Shown here one piece after another: positions 25,945 to 35,101 of a stretch of 64,000 nucleotides of DNA (its first letter is position 1; every line of letters starts with the position of its first letter). This stretch comes from Terribacillus saccharophilus (GTDB lineage: Bacteria; Bacillota; Bacilli; Bacillales; Amphibacillaceae), in the NCBI GenBank assembly GCA_900110015.1, contig FOCD01000007.1, positions 19,908-83,907 of the forward strand, written 5' to 3'. Position numbers and translations under genes: made by a program. Under the pieces are notes generated by a model that did not search any database, was not told where the DNA came from, and saw nothing but the letters and a program-made list of their open reading frames with translations.

Positions 25945-26471
25945 GACAAAGAAAGTATATATCTTCAGGCGGACTGGCTTTTTCGGAAAAAGAGGATATG
26001 CGGAAACTTGCCAAACAGGCAGCCAAGGGCTGGCATTTACAGGATTTTGCTTTCATGGGCTACCGACTTGTCCGCGGAGAACCGAAGCAGGTACAATACA
26101 TGATCGATTACCGCAGCCTGGATGAAGCAGAGGAACAAGAGTATTTGGAAATGTTCGAGCATGCTGGCTGGACACGTGTATGCAGTTCATATGGAATGTA
26201 TATATTTGAGGCTTCCACAGATGTACCGCCAATCTATACGGATGTGGATACGAAGCAGGATAAACTAAGGCGAGCTACTTCATTTATCCCAAAAATGGCT
26301 TTGGTAACAACTATTCTGACTATCATCACTTACTTGATAAACAATATTATAGATAATAGGGTAGCTGCTATTATTTGCTTCGTACTGTTCATCATTGCTA
26401 TCTGCAGTATCGCAATGACAGTGTCCTTTAGTTTCCGTATGCTTAAGCTGATGCGAAAGGGCGAGGACTAA
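25941..26471 (+). CDS. DUF2812 membrane protein
   Basis: A 176-residue protein. The N-terminal 110 residues match the DUF2812 pattern (GLAFSEKEDMRKLAKQAAKG, GYRLVRGEPKQVQYMIDYR, GWTRVCSSYGMYIFEAS). Two membrane helices follow in the last 70 residues. DUF2812 proteins are usually encoded next to PadR regulators, and their function is unknown. Translation is coupled to padR through the ATGA overlap. Confidence 0.85.
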   Translation: MRQRKYISSGGLAFSEKEDMRKLAKQAAKGWHLQDFAFMGYRLVRGEPKQVQYMIDYRSLDEAEEQEYLEMFEHAGWTRVCSSYGMYIFEASTDVPPIYTDVDTKQDKLRRATSFIPKMALVTTILTIITYLINNIIDNRVAAIICFVLFIIAICSIAMTVSFSFRMLKLMRKGED

Positions 26472-26528
26472 TGACTAGGAGAGCATTTCAATCCATATTT
26501 ATAAAGCTAAAACGATAGCACATATAAA

Positions 26529-26552
26529 GAAGGCTCCCAATCGGGAGCCTTC
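26529..26552 (-). terminator. Terminator of the alpha-L-rhamnosidase gene
   Basis: GAAGGCTCCC and GGGAGCCTTC form a perfect 10-bp stem with a 4-base loop. On the minus strand the tail is TTTATAT. It may also stop the padR operon. Confidence 0.8.
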
Positions 26553-26558
26553 CGTCAG

Positions 26559-29500
26559 TTATGGCAGAACTGATTCAAATGTATAGCTGCCTGACTCTGC
26601 TTCGAAGGAAACTTCTCCGTTTTTATGTTTCTTGAAGGTTACACCAGCTGCCTTATGAATCGGTTTTCCGTTAATTCGAACTGATTTCGTATCTTTCGCC
26701 AGAATTGTGATGGTTGCTGATGTATTCGCCGGAATGACAGCATCGTAGCTGAAGGCATTATCTTCAACTTTCCAGCTGCTTTCGATACGACCATACATGG
26801 AATCGACATGTCCCTTGGCCCATGTCATCACCTGATCCGGATCCGGAGTTGGCTCGAGCAGGAAGTGCTTGAAGCCAGGGTGATCTGGGTCGCGTTTGAT
26901 TCCTAATGATTCTTTGTACATCCATGCTCCAACGGCACCAAACGAATAGTGGTTGAACGAATTCATGCTGTTATTGCCGCCAAACCCGTCTTCTTCTGTA
27001 TAAGAGTTAAGTCGTTCCCAAATTGTCGTTGCACCGTTTTCCACCGAATACAGCCAGGATGGATAGGAGGTCTGCTGCAACAGGCGATAAGCGATGTCAT
27101 CGTGACCATGGTCAGAAAGTGCTTGGCTGATTGCGGCTGTTCCAATGAATCCTGTCATTAGGGAATACTCTGGACGCTCCTTCCCTAAGTCATCCGTATT
27201 CTTTCTCTGAACTGCAGCTACTAGATGATCAGCAGCAGCTGCTGCATTGGTTTCGTTTAATACGTTGAGAGCCAAAGGTACGCTATAGGAAGCTTGACTA
27301 TCAGAAACAGTGCCGTCAGATTTCAATGTCTTTTTCGTTTCCGGATCGATGAACTTTTCGTTGAAGAATTGTTTGCGTTCTTCATAACGCTCCCAGTAAT
27401 GTGCGGCATCGTCATTATTACCAAGAATCTCTGCTGTCTTTGCCATGAGTTCCAAATCATACACATGATACGCTGCCCACAGGAAAACATTTTCAGTCTT
27501 ACTGTTTTCAGGGCTTAGCCAGTCTCCTAAAGGACCTTCGTTGATTAATCCTGTTGTAGAATTCACTTTTGTATCGAGGTAGTCAACATATTGTTTCATG
27601 CTAGCGTAATGTTCTTGAAGAACAGTTTTATCTCCATATTGCTGGTAAGCCTGCCATGGCACAGTTAGTCCGGCGCTTCCCCACAGGATGCCGCCAAAGC
27701 CAGGTCCAATTGGTGTTACATCGGAATAACGCCCGTCAGCACGCTGCAAATCACGGTTAGCCAAATTGTGCCTACGCAGGAACTGATTCACATTATCCAT
27801 ATATGTTGCAGTTTCCGAGAAGACGGAAATATCGCCATTCCATCCCATTCGTTCATTACGAGCCGGTGTGTCTGTCGGGATGGAGAGGAAGTTACCCCGC
27901 ATACTCCAAGTAATGTTTTCCCATAGCTTATTCACAGTTGTATTGGAAGTCTCGTAGCTCGAGTCAATATCATGAATAGAGCTGATCACCAATCCTTTCA
28001 CATCTTTGAGTGCAGGAGCTTTTTCTACACCGGTAATCTCAATATAGCGATAACCATGGAAAGTGAAACGAGGCTGGATAGTCTGGTTACCCTTTTTCGT
28101 TACATACGTATCTTGAACCAATGCTGCCCGTAGATTTTCCAGCATGAGCATACCGGTATTCTCACCAGAGTCTTCGCTGTCTGGATAAAGCATTTCGGCA
28201 TAACGCAGGGTAATCTCTTCATCAGCTTTCTGTTTCTTCAACTTGATTTGCGGTACACCGACCATATTCTGGCCCATATCATAAACATACACACCTGGTC
28301 GGACTTCTTCCATGCTTTTTGCTGTCAATGTCTCGACAATCTGAGCGTTTTCCCCGACTTGTCCTGTAATCTGCATATCACTATAATCCAGATTTCCTGC
28401 GGTTGTCGTGTCATCTAAAGGTACTTCCACAGCCTGTTTCCAATCCTTAGGCTTGAAGTTAGCTTTACTCCAATTCTTCATTTCCTTATTTGCATCATAA
28501 ACTTCACCTTGGAAGAAGCTGCCGTATACGAGCGGACCGTCTGTCGTGTACTCCCAGTCAGGATTCGTAGTGATAGTGTCGGTCGTACCATCTTCATAGG
28601 TAATGACGAGCTTTGCCAAAAGGGAATTACGATCGCCGAAATAGTTCCAGTTTTCGGTCGTGAAGGTGCTCGCGCCGCTCCACCATCCCTCTCCTAACAT
28701 GGCTCCGAAGGCATTGGCTTTGCCGGACTTAAGCTGATCTGTTACATCGTAGGTTTGGTACATTTGTGTCTTGTTGTATTGTGTCAGACCTGGATTGAAG
28801 TAATCTTCCCCGACGCGTTCTCCGTTCAGATAGAGTTCATATATTCCACGAGCTGTTGCATATAGTCTGGCGTCTTGGATTTTCTTTTTATCTGTTTTGA
28901 ACTCAGTTCTTAGCAGTGGTGTAGAATGATCACTAGGGTCTGCAACAGCAAAGACGCCTTTGTTGCCACCAGTTACGTTGTAAGCACCAGATTTAACAGT
29001 TACGCCTTTTGATTTGGCAAATATGCCTTTATAATTCTTTGCTTCTGTATTTTCTTCGAATAGTGTATTGGATGGTTTGCGATAGTTCGTTACGTTCAAA
29101 TTAGTGAATCTTGCCTGCTGTTTCTTATCCACTGAAAATCCGATTTCAGACAGCATTGGAAAAGCGATGTAATTGCCACCTGAGCCGACAGGGTTCACAT
29201 TAAAACCATTTTCAGGAGTGATTCGGTTTTCCCCATCTATGAATATATGGAAGACACCTGAATTCCCCCAAAGTGAAATGTCATGTGCGTTATGTTTATT
29301 TGTGTAATCAATTAAGTCTCGGGAAATGTTCAACTCTGTGAGTGGACTATTAGGATCATCTTCGGGATCATAGCCTGCACGATAGATTAGCAGCTTGGCA
29401 TTTCCAGAGTTTTTCTTTACATCGGAAACATCCAATTCGAATTCTACATAGCTTTCATTCACATCATTCTCGAGATTGTACATATTTTTATTTTCATCCA

Positions 29501-30095
29501 TCATTCTTGGATCATTGGCACCGAGGATGAAGCTGGCTTTTTCCGTGTTGGTCTTTTTGTCGAGCTGTAAGCTGTAATGTACTTTATACACATTAAAATA
29601 ATGTGCTTGGAGCACCATGTCATTTGCTTCGGTACCGATCCATTCGGCGCCGTCCCAAGCAGAAATATCTGTATTCAATAGTCCTGTTTCAAACCAGCTG
29701 TCGGCTATTGACTTCTTGCCGTCTTCGTTCCACACAGACACTGCCCATTTATAACGAGTAGAAGGTTTTAGTTCTTTTCCATCATATTGGATGGCAACGG
29801 ACTCATCAGAATGCTGTTTCTTTGTATTCCAAACAGTTTTTCCTTCTGGATCCTTCACTACAAGCTGATAAGCTTTTTGTTTGGCGCCTTGGTGATTGGC
29901 TTTCATTTGCCAGCTGAAGGTAGGACTTGGATTGTCCAAACCAAGCGGTGTTGAACTGAAATCTGTTAAAAGATTAATAACTTCGGCTTTCTGTTTCTTG
30001 GCATCTACAGAGCTGGAAACAAAGGGTAGAAACGAGGTTAGAACTAGGAGCAGTGAGGTAACCAACACAATACGACGATAAAACCGGGTCTGCAT
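26559..30095 (-). CDS. Secreted alpha-L-rhamnosidase, glycoside hydrolase family 78
   Basis: A 1178-residue protein with a signal peptide (hydrophobic segment ending near SSVDAKK). A GH78 N-terminal fibronectin-like domain (NLLTDFSSTPLGLDNPSPTF) is followed by the Bac_rhamnosid region (RARLYATARGIYELYLNG-type stretch, then TDTPARNERMGWNGDISVFS in the catalytic barrel). It removes terminal alpha-L-rhamnose from pectin side chains or glycosides. A perfect cre site lies about 100 bases upstream. It pairs functionally with the PL11 lyase, yet the two genes are 7 kb apart. Confidence 0.92.
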   Translation of the reverse strand: MQTRFYRRIVLVTSLLLVLTSFLPFVSSSVDAKKQKAEVINLLTDFSSTPLGLDNPSPTFSWQMKANHQGAKQKAYQLVVKDPEGKTVWNTKKQHSDESVAIQYDGKELKPSTRYKWAVSVWNEDGKKSIADSWFETGLLNTDISAWDGAEWIGTEANDMVLQAHYFNVYKVHYSLQLDKKTNTEKASFILGANDPRMMDENKNMYNLENDVNESYVEFELDVSDVKKNSGNAKLLIYRAGYDPEDDPNSPLTELNISRDLIDYTNKHNAHDISLWGNSGVFHIFIDGENRITPENGFNVNPVGSGGNYIAFPMLSEIGFSVDKKQQARFTNLNVTNYRKPSNTLFEENTEAKNYKGIFAKSKGVTVKSGAYNVTGGNKGVFAVADPSDHSTPLLRTEFKTDKKKIQDARLYATARGIYELYLNGERVGEDYFNPGLTQYNKTQMYQTYDVTDQLKSGKANAFGAMLGEGWWSGASTFTTENWNYFGDRNSLLAKLVITYEDGTTDTITTNPDWEYTTDGPLVYGSFFQGEVYDANKEMKNWSKANFKPKDWKQAVEVPLDDTTTAGNLDYSDMQITGQVGENAQIVETLTAKSMEEVRPGVYVYDMGQNMVGVPQIKLKKQKADEEITLRYAEMLYPDSEDSGENTGMLMLENLRAALVQDTYVTKKGNQTIQPRFTFHGYRYIEITGVEKAPALKDVKGLVISSIHDIDSSYETSNTTVNKLWENITWSMRGNFLSIPTDTPARNERMGWNGDISVFSETATYMDNVNQFLRRHNLANRDLQRADGRYSDVTPIGPGFGGILWGSAGLTVPWQAYQQYGDKTVLQEHYASMKQYVDYLDTKVNSTTGLINEGPLGDWLSPENSKTENVFLWAAYHVYDLELMAKTAEILGNNDDAAHYWERYEERKQFFNEKFIDPETKKTLKSDGTVSDSQASYSVPLALNVLNETNAAAAADHLVAAVQRKNTDDLGKERPEYSLMTGFIGTAAISQALSDHGHDDIAYRLLQQTSYPSWLYSVENGATTIWERLNSYTEEDGFGGNNSMNSFNHYSFGAVGAWMYKESLGIKRDPDHPGFKHFLLEPTPDPDQVMTWAKGHVDSMYGRIESSWKVEDNAFSYDAVIPANTSATITILAKDTKSVRINGKPIHKAAGVTFKKHKNGEVSFEAESGSYTFESVLP

Positions 30096-30186
30096 ACGAT
30101 TCCTCCTTTATATTGGTTGATGATAATGCTGTAAAGCACTCCTTTCCGTGCGTAAGTGGAGACAGCTCCATCTGCAGCACATTATT

Positions 30187-30200
30187 TGTTAGCGCTTACA
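30187..30200 (-). promoter_or_regulatory. Perfect cre site upstream of the alpha-L-rhamnosidase
   Basis: TGTTAGCGCTTACA matches all 14 positions of the CcpA consensus TGWNANCGNTNWCA. It lies about 92-105 bases before the rhamnosidase start on the minus strand. The gene on the other side starts more than 200 bases away. Confidence 0.7.
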
Positions 30201-30321
30201 TAAATGAAATTTTACCGTATTTCTGCTCATAATTAGAGGGGGCATTTCTTAGTTATGGGGGAGAATCATAAGATGTTACATGAAAATATTGGGAATAATC
30301 CCGTGCGTCAGTACTCGATCC

Positions 30322-30349
30322 TTTGTCTCTTGAAGCTTTCCACTATAAT
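30322..30349 (+). promoter_or_regulatory. Probable promoter of the first M20 amidohydrolase
   Basis: TTTGTC (30322-30327), a 16-base spacer and TATAAT (30344-30349) precede the start codon by about 64 bases. Apart from the cre site, nothing else is recognisable in the 30096-30412 interval. Confidence 0.45.
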
Positions 30350-30412
30350 TCATACAATTGAATAATTCATTTATATAAAGTATTTGAAAGACATAGTATG
30401 GAGGCGATAGTT

Positions 30413-31591
30413 GTGGAATTAAAGGAAGTTATATTAGAAGCTACTGATGTGCACAAACAGCATCTTTTAAATTGGAGAAGGCACTTGCATGCGAACCCAG
30501 AGCTTTCTTTTCAGGAGGAGCGCACCTCACAATTTGTTTACGATACATTAGCTGGTTTCGGAAATCTAGAGTTGAGCAGACCAACAAAGACGAGTGTCAT
30601 GGCAAAGCTGACGGGAGCAAAACCTGGAAAAGTAATTGGCTTCCGCGCAGACATGGATGCCCTGCCGATACAGGAAGAAACGAATCTTCCTTACGCTTCA
30701 AAGGTTGATGGTGTGATGCACGCATGCGGTCATGATGCGCATACTAGCATCTTACTCACAGCAGCAGAGATTTTAAGTGCCAAACAGGAAGAATTGAGTG
30801 GGGAAATCCGCTTCTTCTTCCAGCACGCGGAAGAGCTGTTTCCTGGCGGTGCTAAGGAAATGGTGGAAGCAGGTGTTACCGATGGAGTGGATATGGTATT
30901 TGGACTGCATGTCGCATCGCAACTGCCGCGCGGTAAGGTTGGTGTCATCTATGGGCCAGCCACGTCCAATTCCGATCAGTTCCATTTGACTATAAAGGGA
31001 AAAGGCGGCCATTCTTCACAGCCCGATAAAACGGTAGATCCAATTGTTATCAGTGGCCAGATTATCACCAACTTACAATCAGTTGTCTCACGCATGACTA
31101 GTCCAAATGAAGAGTTGGTCGTTTCACTCACAACCTTGCAGGCTGGAGATGCAGTAAACGTTATTCCGAATGAAGTGCATATCGGAGCATCATTGCGTTC
31201 GCTTAAGCAAGATGTTCGGAAGAATGCGATAAACGCTATAGAGCGTATGGTAAAAGGCATTACGGAAGCAAATGGTGCTTCATATGAACTGGAAGTTACG
31301 TATGGATATGATTCTGTCATCAATGAAGAGAAAGCTACTGTAATAGCAGAGCGTGCGCTCAAGCGAAAGCTAGGAGAGGACGCAGTGCTTCACGGCAGTG
31401 CGATTATGGGAGGCGAGGACTTTGCTGCCTTCGCCAATGCCGTTCCTGGATGCTTTGTTTTTGTCGGTGCCAAGGAAAATGGTAATCCATCTCCTGCACC
31501 TCATCATCACCCACAATTCCGAATTGAGGAAGAAGCAATGCAGGATGGTTTGCAATTCTTTCTTGGTATTGCGGAGGAACTTGTTTTTTGA
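30413..31591 (+). CDS. M20-family amidohydrolase (N-acyl-amino-acid hydrolase type)
   Basis: A 392-residue zinc hydrolase of the M20D type. The metal sites are present (RADMDALPIQEE, HACGHDAHTS with the Cys ligand, FFFQHAEELFPGG, then MGGEDFAAF). Such enzymes remove acyl groups from amino acids or hippurate-like amides. An in-frame ATG at 30398 lies within the GGAGG ribosome site; GTG 30413 has a normal 8-base spacing and is preferred. A close paralog lies 0.9 kb downstream, beyond a UPP-synthase-like gene. Confidence 0.9.
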   Translation: MELKEVILEATDVHKQHLLNWRRHLHANPELSFQEERTSQFVYDTLAGFGNLELSRPTKTSVMAKLTGAKPGKVIGFRADMDALPIQEETNLPYASKVDGVMHACGHDAHTSILLTAAEILSAKQEELSGEIRFFFQHAEELFPGGAKEMVEAGVTDGVDMVFGLHVASQLPRGKVGVIYGPATSNSDQFHLTIKGKGGHSSQPDKTVDPIVISGQIITNLQSVVSRMTSPNEELVVSLTTLQAGDAVNVIPNEVHIGASLRSLKQDVRKNAINAIERMVKGITEANGASYELEVTYGYDSVINEEKATVIAERALKRKLGEDAVLHGSAIMGGEDFAAFANAVPGCFVFVGAKENGNPSPAPHHHPQFRIEEEAMQDGLQFFLGIAEELVF

Positions 31592-31617
31592 GAGGAGTCA
31601 TTGTACTCCTCTTTTTG
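31591..31617 (+). terminator. Terminator after the first M20 gene
   Basis: AGAGGAGT and ACTCCTCT form an 8-bp stem with loop CATTGT, followed by T residues. It starts on the last base of the stop codon. Confidence 0.75.
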
Positions 31618-31667
31618 TTTACATTTATTGTATTTTTTCGTAAGCTACGTTTCAGGAGGAGATGGAT

Positions 31668-32324
31668 ATGAAGAAAGTACCGAATCATGTAGCGATTATG
31701 ATGGATGGGAATGGGAGATGGGCTGTAGAGAAAGGGAAACCGCGCAGTGCTGGGCATTATGCAGGAATGCTTGCGGTAAGGCGAACTGTAGAAGCTGCTG
31801 TCCAGCTGGGTATATCCAATCTAACACTGTATGCTTTTTCGTCGGAAAACTGGAAAAGGCCAAAGCAGGAAGTGGATTATATTATGCATCTGCCTAGTAT
31901 CTTTTATAAAACTGAAATTAAAGCTCTGAATAAAGCAGGGGTAAGGGTAGAGTTCTTTGGTGATCTGCAGGCATTGCCGTTGAAGACTTTAGCAGTCATC
32001 AAGAAAACAATGCAGGAGACGATACATAATAATACACTGATTCTTCGGATTGCGCTCAATTACGGAAGCAAGGATGAGATCATAAACGGAATCAAAGAAC
32101 TGGTGCAAGCGAATAGTCAAGGTATACAAGAATATGAGGAACTGCGGCAGTTTTTCTGGACGAAGGAGATGCCCGATGTGGATGTGATGATCCGGACAAG
32201 CGGGGAGCAGCGACTTAGTAATTTCTTATTAATGCAAGCCGCTAATGCAAGACTAGTGTTTATAAAGGCGTATTGGCCTGACTTTGAGAGGGATATGCTG
32301 TCAGATGCTATTACAAACAATTGA
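31668..32324 (+). CDS. Isoprenyl diphosphate synthase (UppS) paralog, probably atypical
   Basis: A 218-residue member of the cis-prenyltransferase family. Conserved motifs are MMDGNGRWA with Asp13, LYAFSSENWKRP and MIRTSGEQRLSNFLL. Two things are odd. The residue matching Glu213 of E. coli UppS, which helps bind Mg, is Arg195 here (AANARLVF in place of AYAELYF). The usual C-terminal RRFGG tail is also absent, making it about 30 residues shorter than a normal UppS. It may be inactive, altered in product or regulatory. The essential uppS should be elsewhere. ATG 31668 has better spacing from AGGAGG than ATG 31662. Confidence 0.8.
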   Translation: MKKVPNHVAIMMDGNGRWAVEKGKPRSAGHYAGMLAVRRTVEAAVQLGISNLTLYAFSSENWKRPKQEVDYIMHLPSIFYKTEIKALNKAGVRVEFFGDLQALPLKTLAVIKKTMQETIHNNTLILRIALNYGSKDEIINGIKELVQANSQGIQEYEELRQFFWTKEMPDVDVMIRTSGEQRLSNFLLMQAANARLVFIKAYWPDFERDMLSDAITNN

Positions 32325-32505
32325 CTTTTTGTTACTGATTTATGACATAAAAACATTTTATAGGTGATTCAATAAATATGATTTTATTAGAAATATTGAA
32401 TGTATATCCATCTTGGGTCTTTTATGCACAATGCAGGAGTGCTATGATAGTTAGCATATAAATTATCTGAAATATTTAATTATTTTAATTATTGGAGGAG
32501 AACTT

Positions 32506-33687
32506 ATGCTAACGAAACAGACTGAAATAGAACTGTCCAACGATCAAGTAGAAGAGATTATCAGCTGGAGAAGGTATTTGCATCAGCATCCTGAGCTGTC
32601 TTTTCAAGAGTATAAGACTTCAGCCTTTATCTATGAAACATTGAGCACATTTCCTAATCTGGAAGTGACAAGACCTACAGAAACGAGTGTACTAGCAGTA
32701 CTTAAGGGCGCGTATTCTGGTAAGACAATCGGCTTTCGTGCTGATATGGATGCCTTGCCGATACAGGAAGAAACAGGTCTTCCTTATGCATCCAAAAACG
32801 ATGGTGTTATGCATGCTTGTGGACATGATGGTCATACTGCCATCTTGCTTGGCGTCGCAAAAGCATTAAGTGCACAAAAGGATAAAATTCATGGAGAGAT
32901 TCGCTTCTTCTTCCAGCATGCAGAAGAAATGCTTCCTGGTGGTGCCAGAGAGATGGTTGCAGCCGACGTGACGGAAGGTGTGGATTATGTATTCGGTTTG
33001 CATCTTTCTTCTCTTACGCCGGTAGGTCAGCTGACGATTACTCCGGATGCTGCTACTTCCAATTCGGACATGTTCCACGTCACGATTAAAGGAAAAGGAG
33101 GTCATTCTTCTCAGCCGGAAAACACAATTGATCCCGTCGTGACAAGTGCACAAATCATCACCAGCCTGCAGACAGTCGTTTCCCGCATCACAAGCCCGAA
33201 GGATGAATTGGTTGTGTCTGTCACAACATTACAAGCAGGCGATGCTGTTAATGTCATTCCGGAACAAGTGAAAATTGGAGCGTCCGTTCGCTCTTTCAGC
33301 CAGGATGTACGAAAACGAGCAGTCGAGGCAATTGAGCAGATCATCAAAGGTGTTTCTGAAGCTAATGGCTGCCAATACGAATTGAACTATACGTACGGCT
33401 ATGACTCAGTTATGAATGATACGAAAGCTACCACTATTGCTGTTGAAGCTATCCGCCGCAAACTTGGTGAGGCAGCATATGCTGAAGGAGAAGCAATTAT
33501 GGGAGGAGAGGATTTCTCAGCCTTTTCGAACGTTGTACCTGGATGCTTCGTATTCGTAGGCGCTTGTGCTCCGGACAATCAGACACCTGCTCCGCATCAC
33601 CATCCGAAATTTCTTATCGACGAAGCAGCGCTGGCAGATGGTGCGAATATGTTCCTAGCTATTGCTGAAGACTTGGTGCTCGAATAG
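32506..33687 (+). CDS. M20-family amidohydrolase, paralog of the gene at 30.4 kb
   Basis: A 393-residue zinc hydrolase very similar along its whole length to the upstream M20 protein (shared RADMDALPIQEET, GKGGHSSQP, VTTLQAGDAVNVIP, TYGYDSV, IMGGEDF). The metal-binding Cys in HACGHDGHT is kept. It is probably an N-acyl-amino-acid or related amide hydrolase in the cytoplasm. It has its own A/T-rich promoter region of about 180 bases and a TTGGAGGAG ribosome site. No terminator follows, so it may be read together with the prolidase-like gene. Confidence 0.9.
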   Translation: MLTKQTEIELSNDQVEEIISWRRYLHQHPELSFQEYKTSAFIYETLSTFPNLEVTRPTETSVLAVLKGAYSGKTIGFRADMDALPIQEETGLPYASKNDGVMHACGHDGHTAILLGVAKALSAQKDKIHGEIRFFFQHAEEMLPGGAREMVAADVTEGVDYVFGLHLSSLTPVGQLTITPDAATSNSDMFHVTIKGKGGHSSQPENTIDPVVTSAQIITSLQTVVSRITSPKDELVVSVTTLQAGDAVNVIPEQVKIGASVRSFSQDVRKRAVEAIEQIIKGVSEANGCQYELNYTYGYDSVMNDTKATTIAVEAIRRKLGEAAYAEGEAIMGGEDFSAFSNVVPGCFVFVGACAPDNQTPAPHHHPKFLIDEAALADGANMFLAIAEDLVLE

Positions 33688-33750
33688 GGGATCTAGTTTC
33701 TCAGTTGTCATACCAATATTCTAGTACAAACACTCTAAGGAGGCTGTAAA

Positions 33751-35004
33751 ATGGACAAGCTTATTCGCAATGGTGTCGTAATTGATGGAACTGGAAATGT
33801 GATAGAAGATGCAGTCATTGCAATCAAAGGAGATCGTATTGCGGCAATTGGACCTGCTTCTGACTTCATAGGTATCGATGCCAAAGAAGTTATCGACGCG
33901 CAAGGCGGCTATATACTGCCAGGTTTGATTGATACACATGTGCATATGATGATGGAAATTAAGGACGTACGAGAATCACTTATCACACCTTTCTCTATGC
34001 GTTTCTATGAAGCATTAACATACATGAAGCGAACACTTGACGCGGGCATCACAACGGTAAGAGATGCCGGATATGCCGATTTAGGCGTAAAACAGGCCAT
34101 CGAAAATGGCTTGATCAGCGGACCGCGTATGCAAATCAGTGTCAATCCGCTTACGATTACAGGTGGTCATGGTGACAATTGGATGGTGTCCGATATGGAT
34201 CTGACTAATAAAGCTTATCCAGGATTCCCATCAGGTGTTTGCGATGGGCCGGAGCAGGTAAGGCAGAAGGTTAGGGAGATGCTGCGAGCAGGCGCTGATA
34301 TTATTAAAGTTCATGCAACCGGAGGTGTCATGAGTCCGACAGATCATCCGGAATTCACCCAATTCTCTATGGAAGAGCTGCAGATTATTGTAGAAGAAGC
34401 AGCATATCGAAAAGGCCGTAAGGTGATGGCGCATGCCCAGGGAGCAGAAGGTGTGAAGCAAGCGGTTAGGGCTGGCATCCATTCCATCGAGCATGGTATC
34501 TTTCTTGATGATGAAGCTATCGAGCTCATGCTAAAACACGGTACATACCTTGTTCCAACGCTGCTTGCTCCTGTCAGTGTCGTGGAAGCAAGTGAAGCGA
34601 ATGAAAGCATGCCTGCTTATGCAGTGGATAAAGCGAAGGAAGTAATGGAGATACATCAGCAGAGCGTAGCGAGAGCATATGAGGCGGGTGTGAAAATTGC
34701 AATGGGAACTGATGCTGGTGTAATGGCTCATGGTACTAATTTGCGCGAGCTGGCACTGATGTGTGACATTGGCATGAGTCCGATGGAGGCAATTCTTGCA
34801 TCTACTAAAATAGCAGCAGAATGCTTAGGCTGGGAAGATAGAATCGGGACAATAGCTGAAGGGAAATTAGCAGACTTAGTCATTGTTCAAGAAAATCCTT
34901 TGGAAAATATTGCTTCCCTGGCTGATACGAATAATATCAAAACAGTCATGCAGGGAGGAAAGCTAAAGAAACAGCTTTCTATCCAGACAGGTATTCCAAG
35001 TTAA
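33751..35004 (+). CDS. Amidohydrolase-superfamily peptidase (prolidase/imidazolonepropionase-like)
   Basis: A 417-residue TIM-barrel metal hydrolase. Ligands are visible in order: IDTHVHMM, the Lys in ADIIKVHATGG, MAHAQG, SIEHG and MGTDAGV. It belongs to the group that includes Xaa-Pro and Xaa-Arg dipeptidases and imidazolonepropionase-like enzymes; a dipeptidase or N-acyl-amino-acid hydrolase role fits the neighbouring M20 genes. It lies 63 bases after the second M20 gene and ends in a strong terminator. Confidence 0.85.
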   Translation: MDKLIRNGVVIDGTGNVIEDAVIAIKGDRIAAIGPASDFIGIDAKEVIDAQGGYILPGLIDTHVHMMMEIKDVRESLITPFSMRFYEALTYMKRTLDAGITTVRDAGYADLGVKQAIENGLISGPRMQISVNPLTITGGHGDNWMVSDMDLTNKAYPGFPSGVCDGPEQVRQKVREMLRAGADIIKVHATGGVMSPTDHPEFTQFSMEELQIIVEEAAYRKGRKVMAHAQGAEGVKQAVRAGIHSIEHGIFLDDEAIELMLKHGTYLVPTLLAPVSVVEASEANESMPAYAVDKAKEVMEIHQQSVARAYEAGVKIAMGTDAGVMAHGTNLRELALMCDIGMSPMEAILASTKIAAECLGWEDRIGTIAEGKLADLVIVQENPLENIASLADTNNIKTVMQGGKLKKQLSIQTGIPS

Positions 35005-35011
35005 CAGTACG

Positions 35012-35039
35012 ACAGCGGGCAGATGCCCGCTGTTTTTTT
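35012..35039 (+). terminator. Terminator after the prolidase-like gene
   Basis: ACAGCGGGC and GCCCGCTGT form a perfect 9-bp stem with loop AGAT, followed by seven T. Confidence 0.9.
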
Positions 35040-35101
35040 GTACAAATATTTGACAGAACAACCCGGAGTCGAATAGGCTTAACATGTGTTTTTCTTTACT
35101 T

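Noticed and set aside
30096..30397. Possible RNA element in the 302-base gap before the first M20 gene
   Set aside because: Only a cre site and an ordinary promoter could be supported; no conserved riboswitch or T-box core was seen.
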